Assembly (NCBI GenBank): GCA_019594025.1 | Contig: JAFDUB010000075.1 | Coordinates: 1 to 8,404 of the forward strand | Origin: Thermoplasmata archaeon | Lineage (GTDB): Archaea > Thermoplasmatota > Thermoplasmata > Halarchaeoplasmatales > Halarchaeoplasmataceae | Reading direction: 5' to 3' | DNA length: 8,404 bases | Shown here: in pieces, positions 5,918 through 8,404 of the stretch | How positions within the stretch are numbered: position 1 is the stretch's first letter | Layout of the letters: every line of letters begins with the position of its first letter | Translations under genes and position numbers: made by a program | The notes under the pieces: generated by a model | Told to the model about the DNA's origin: nothing | Seen by the model: the letters and a program-made list of their open reading frames with translations, nothing else | The model's database searches: none

Positions 5918-6682
5918 ATGAAAGTTAACGTTTTCAATATAGAAGGTAAAAAGAAGGGCGACGTAAATCTTCCCGCCCCATTCAATGAAGAGATACGTCC
6001 GGACATTATACATCGGGCGGTCGTTTCAATGCAGGCGAACAGAAGGCAGCCTTATGCACCATCTCCTCGAGCAGGTATGAGACACGCGGTTTCAAATCCG
6101 GGCAAAGGTAGGGGTATTGCCAGAGTCCAGAGATTAACACAGTACGGAAATAGAGCCGCGGAATCTCCCAACAACGTCGGTGGAAGACGGGCGCACCCTC
6201 CTAAGGTTGAGAAGAACTTAGGTAAAAAGATGAATGCCAAGGAGAGAGCAAAGGCACGACGTTCCGCGCTAGCAGCTACATCCGACAGTAAACTCATAGT
6301 TAAAAGAGGACACAAGATAAATGAAAATGGATTGACCTTTCCCATAGTGCTTGAAAAATCGGCTGAGGATATGAAATCCACTAAAGAGGCCATCGAGCTT
6401 CTAAAGTCATTAGGTGTGTGGGATGACGTTGAAAGGGCCAAAAAAGGTAAGAAGGTTAGAGCGGGCAAGGGCAAAATGCGGAACAGGCGATACAAATCTC
6501 CTAAAAGTCTGTTGGTAGTTCTCCCGGAAGAATGTGACGGTTTCAGAGCATTCTCAAACCTACCCGGTGTAGATGTTCGAATTCCCGGCCAAGTAACCGT
6601 TGAAGACCTTGCACCAGGTGGTAACCTGGGACGACTTACCCTTTTCAGCGTGCGTGCTTTGAATCAGGTAGGAGGTTGGTGA
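5918..6682 (+). CDS. rpl4: Large-subunit ribosomal protein uL4
   Basis: The 254-residue product matches archaeal uL4 over its length. The start is MKVNVFNIEG. The long basic extended loop (about 40-105, with RAGMRHAVSNPGKGRGIARVQR and GGRRAHPPKVEK) lines the nascent peptide exit tunnel. The segment VRAGKGKMRNRRYKSPKSLL (180-199) is the archaeal/eukaryotic rRNA-binding signature, and the C-terminal GNLGRLTLFS is also typical. Family knowledge: uL4 is an early 50S assembly protein. In Escherichia coli it represses its own operon by binding the leader; whether the archaeal protein does this is unknown, but a foldable leader exists upstream of uL3 here. The gene starts three bases after uL3 and ends two bases before the uL23 ATG, so translation is probably coupled. 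Confidence 0.98.
   Translation: MKVNVFNIEGKKKGDVNLPAPFNEEIRPDIIHRAVVSMQANRRQPYAPSPRAGMRHAVSNPGKGRGIARVQRLTQYGNRAAESPNNVGGRRAHPPKVEKNLGKKMNAKERAKARRSALAATSDSKLIVKRGHKINENGLTFPIVLEKSAEDMKSTKEAIELLKSLGVWDDVERAKKGKKVRAGKGKMRNRRYKSPKSLLVVLPEECDGFRAFSNLPGVDVRIPGQVTVEDLAPGGNLGRLTLFSVRALNQVGGW
6671..6676 (+). promoter_or_regulatory. Shine-Dalgarno sequence that sets the uL23 start
   Basis: GGAGGT lies inside the end of uL4, eight bases before the ATG at 6685. This favours ATG 6685 over the in-frame TTG at 6676, which overlaps this motif, and over the GTG at 6679. Confidence 0.75.
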
Positions 6683-6684
6683 AC

Positions 6685-6954
6685 ATGGTTGAATATGAAT
6701 CTATCTATAAGATAATCCTTCATCCGTACGTTACTGAAAAGACGATGATTTTGATGGAAGAAGAGAACAAACTGGAGTTCGTGGTTGACTTGAAGGCTAA
6801 CAAAAAACAGATCAAAGATGCGATAGAAGAACTCTTTGAAGCCAAGATTATCAAAGTGAATACACGTATAGATAAACGGGGGAAAAGAGCAACAGTCAAG
6901 TTCTCCGAGGAACACTCCGCAGAGGAGATTGGAATGAGAGTAGGGGTGTTCTAG
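6685..6954 (+). CDS. rpl23: Large-subunit ribosomal protein uL23
   Basis: With the ATG at 6685 the product has 89 residues, normal for archaeal uL23. ILHPYVTEKT (11-20) is the conserved N-terminal motif (P-x-x-T-E-K). It is followed by KLEFVVDLKANKKQIKDAIEELF (29-51) and KVNTRIDKRGKRATVKF (57-73), the hairpin that binds 23S rRNA. Family knowledge: uL23 sits at the exit tunnel mouth and is the docking point for signal recognition particle and other nascent-chain factors. The frame can be extended to a TTG at 6676, but the GGAGGT placement and the alignment of the family start favour 6685. The stop TAG (6952-6954) is directly followed by the uL2 ATG. Confidence 0.97.
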   Translation: MVEYESIYKIILHPYVTEKTMILMEEENKLEFVVDLKANKKQIKDAIEELFEAKIIKVNTRIDKRGKRATVKFSEEHSAEEIGMRVGVF

Positions 6955-7689
6955 ATGGGTAAAAGAATCATACCGCAGAGAAGGGGTAGAGGCTCTCCCA
7001 CCTATCGGTCACCGAGCCATAGGCATCTCGCTCAACCCGGTTATCCGAAATCTCAAAAAACCACTGGGCAGGTGGTCGAACTACATCATTCACCAGGACG
7101 AACAACCCCGTTGGCTGAGATCGAATTCGACAATGGGGAAACTTGTTTTATGCTTGCCAACTACGGTTTAAGAGTGGGTCAGGAGGTTGATGTAGGACCC
7201 GACGCTGAGCCTAAACGCAGTAACGTGCTTTCTTTAAGAAGAATACCGGTCGGCACCTTCGTTCACAACATAGAAATCGAACCTTTGGACGGAGGAAGGT
7301 TAGTTCGTGCTCCAGGAACCTATGCGATAGTGATCTCTCATGGTAAAGATAAAACTACTTTGAGGCTTCCTTCGGACAAATTCAAAAGAATTGATTCACG
7401 ATGCAGAGCAACCATCGGTATAGTTGCCGGGGGCGGTCATAAAGACAAACCCTTTGCCAAGGCTGGTAAAAGAGTTCATGCTTACAAATCGAAGGCTAAA
7501 GATTCTTTGAAGGTTAGAGGCATCGCCATGAACGCGGTGAGTCACCCTCACGGTGGTGGAGACCATCAACATGTTGGTGTTCCGTCAACGGTTTCCAGCA
7601 GTGCACCGCCCGGAAGAAAGGTAGGACGGATATCTTCTAAGAAGACCCGTAAAAAGAAAAAGAAAGAAGCTAGAGAGAAAAAGAGGTAG
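6955..7689 (+). CDS. rpl2: Large-subunit ribosomal protein uL2
   Basis: The 244-residue product is a complete archaeal uL2, starting MGKRIIPQRRGRGSPTYRSP. Conserved parts include LHHSPGRTTPLAEIEF (43-58), SHPHGGGDHQH (196-206) within the GIAMNAV context, and the RNA-binding domain between them. The His-rich loop is the part of uL2 that approaches the peptidyl transferase centre and has been tied to its assembly. The last 16 residues are almost all Lys and Arg, a common basic tail that contacts rRNA. There is no gap to uL23, so coupled translation is likely, and uS19 starts six bases after the stop. Family knowledge: uL2 also takes part in joining the subunits. Nothing is missing. Confidence 0.98.
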   Translation: MGKRIIPQRRGRGSPTYRSPSHRHLAQPGYPKSQKTTGQVVELHHSPGRTTPLAEIEFDNGETCFMLANYGLRVGQEVDVGPDAEPKRSNVLSLRRIPVGTFVHNIEIEPLDGGRLVRAPGTYAIVISHGKDKTTLRLPSDKFKRIDSRCRATIGIVAGGGHKDKPFAKAGKRVHAYKSKAKDSLKVRGIAMNAVSHPHGGGDHQHVGVPSTVSSSAPPGRKVGRISSKKTRKKKKKEAREKKR

Positions 7690-7695
7690 ATCTTT

Positions 7696-8112
7696 ATGGC
7701 TAAGAAAAAAAGACGGCTTAGTGCTCGTAGAAAAAAGGAATTTCGATACAGGGGACACACTCTTGATGAGCTTAAATCCATGTCACTAAAGGAACTAAAG
7801 AAGGTCCTGCCCGCTAGGGCAAGAAGGTCCTTAAGTCGTGGTCTCAATCAGGAAGAGAGGACCTTCCTTGAGACGATTCAGACTAAGGATAAGGACATTT
7901 ATCGTACTCACAGGCGAGAGATGGTCATACTGCCGCAGTTCGTCGGTAAGACAATCGCAGTTTACGATGGAAAAGAATTCAAAACTGTAAGGATTGAACC
8001 GGAAATGATAGGTCATTTTCTGGGTGAATTCGCATTGACCCGTAAGGTAGTTAAACACTCCGGCCCGGGAGTGGGAGCTACTCGCTCGTCTAAATACATA
8101 CCATTGAAGTGA
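7696..8112 (+). CDS. rps19: Small-subunit ribosomal protein uS19
   Basis: The 138-residue product is an archaeal/eukaryotic-type uS19. An N-terminal extension (about 1-60) starts with a Lys/Arg cluster and includes RGHTLDELKSMSLKEL and LPARARRSLSRGL. The universally conserved core follows: THRREMVILPQFVGKTIAVYDG (71-92) and IGHFLGEFALTRK (105-117). The C-terminal HSGPGVGATRSSKYIPLK (121-138) is family-typical. Family knowledge: uS19 sits in the head of the 30S subunit, next to uS13 and the A site. GAGGT (7683-7687) in the end of uL2 gives a Shine-Dalgarno sequence at eight-base spacing. uL22 begins ten bases downstream. Confidence 0.98.
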   Translation: MAKKKRRLSARRKKEFRYRGHTLDELKSMSLKELKKVLPARARRSLSRGLNQEERTFLETIQTKDKDIYRTHRREMVILPQFVGKTIAVYDGKEFKTVRIEPEMIGHFLGEFALTRKVVKHSGPGVGATRSSKYIPLK

Positions 8113-8122
8113 GGTAGATTAT

Positions 8123-8377
8123 ATGGGATATACTATGGAAACGGACCCGGAAACAACATCCAAGGCCTATGGAAAGGAGATGCATATTTCACCTAAAATG
8201 TCGGTAGAGGTGTGCAATCTTTTGAGAGGTAAGGATGTTGGAGCTGCACTCAACATACTGGGTGAAATTATCGCAAAGGAACGGGCGGTACCCTACAGGC
8301 GGCACAACAAAAAGATATCTCACAACAAAGGCCCTAGAACTATACCCTTTGATGATCTCTCCACGGTGCGCACATAA
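8123..8377 (+). CDS. rpl22: Ribosomal protein uL22, broken: only the N-terminal half is genuine
   Basis: The frame gives 84 residues, whereas archaeal uL22 has about 150. Residues 1-70 match the family start well: ETTSKAYGKEMHISPKMSVEV (10-30), LLRGKDVGAALNILGEIIAKERAVPYRRHNKKISHNKG (33-70). The family would continue with a GPGRYPVKA-type segment, but this frame reads PRTIPFDDLSTVRT and stops at 8375-8377. The bases after about 8332 encode uL22 again, on the minus strand, so the last 14 residues here are meaningless. The start is supported by GAGGT (8111-8115) with seven-base spacing. Family knowledge: uL22 lines the exit tunnel with uL4 and is essential, so a real loss is unlikely; a junction artefact or recent inversion is more plausible. 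Confidence 0.9.
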   Translation: MGYTMETDPETTSKAYGKEMHISPKMSVEVCNLLRGKDVGAALNILGEIIAKERAVPYRRHNKKISHNKGPRTIPFDDLSTVRT

Positions 8378-8404
8378 AGACAGTACACGCATCTCTTCCC
8401 CATC
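8327..8404 (-). pseudogene. rpl22: Inverted fragment carrying the C-terminal signature of uL22
   Basis: Read on the minus strand from 8404 towards 8327, the sequence encodes DGEEMRVLSL followed by CAHRGEIIKGYSSRAF. This matches the conserved uL22 region (A-H-R-G-x-x-I-K-x-x-x-x-R-A-F-G-R) that normally lies about 50-60 residues after the point where the plus-strand copy breaks. After the Phe codon (8329-8327) the expected Gly-Arg is replaced by Val-Val, so homology ends there. The plus-strand homology ends at about 8332, so the two share AAAGGC(CC), a short inverted-repeat microhomology. The fragment is open towards the right edge and probably continues beyond it. Confidence 0.75.

Noticed and set aside
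6676..6684. TTG start for uL23 at 6676
   Set aside because: It overlaps its own Shine-Dalgarno sequence; the ATG at 6685 has correct spacing and matches the family.
7642..7689. Lys/Arg-rich A-rich tail of uL2 as a low-complexity error or slippage site
   Set aside because: The frame stays open to a normal stop, and basic tails are common in archaeal uL2.
8189..8320. Minus-strand open frame continuing left of the inverted uL22 fragment
   Set aside because: Left of 8327 it is only the antisense of the genuine uL22 N-terminal half; uL22 similarity stops at the Phe codon.
1..8404. CRISPR arrays, insertion sequences, attachment sites or defence genes
   Set aside because: No spaced direct repeats, transposase or integrase motifs are seen. 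Apart from the uL22 junction this is core genome sequence.

Overview
The window is archaeal, most likely from a euryarchaeon of the Thermoplasmata or a relative. The ribosomal genes run uL3, uL4, uL23, uL2, uS19, uL22 in the archaeal order and have archaeal-type sequences. The GTPase is of the NOG1 family. One gene fuses an O6-alkylguanine-DNA alkyltransferase to endonuclease V, an architecture described from Ferroplasma acidarmanus. AT-rich boxes lie about 25-30 bases before several start codons, as in archaeal TATA promoters. The lineage is an inference from gene content; no rRNA is present to settle it.

Left part (1-1189, minus strand): a large archaeal FKBP-type prolyl isomerase, cut by the left window edge, sits downstream of a flavodoxin-like protein. 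A 72-base divergent spacer separates the flavodoxin gene from a plus-strand pair: the NOG1-type GTPase and a small unrecognised protein that overlaps its 3' end. A T-rich stretch follows the pair.

Middle (2687-4703, plus strand): a two-gene operon encodes the Ogt-EndoV DNA repair fusion and a zinc-dependent histone-deacetylase-family hydrolase, with a 4-base overlap.

Right part (4723-8404, plus strand): the start of the large ribosomal protein operon. A strong TATA-like box at 4723-4730 is followed by a leader of about 160 bases before uL3. This leader can fold into a branched structure closed by pairing of 4773-4780 with 4875-4883, and it also contains a 36-codon open frame. The operon genes are packed with 0-10 base gaps, most with a recognisable Shine-Dalgarno sequence.

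The most striking anomaly is at the right end. uL22 is collinear with its family only up to residue 70 (about base 8332). After that, the conserved C-terminal uL22 signature is encoded on the opposite strand (8404 down to 8327). The two pieces share a short overlap, AAAGGC(CC), at the junction. This is either a small inversion inside uL22 or, more likely, a fold-back chimera from amplification or assembly. As written, uL22 is a broken 84-residue product, so sequence to the right of about 8330 should be treated with caution.
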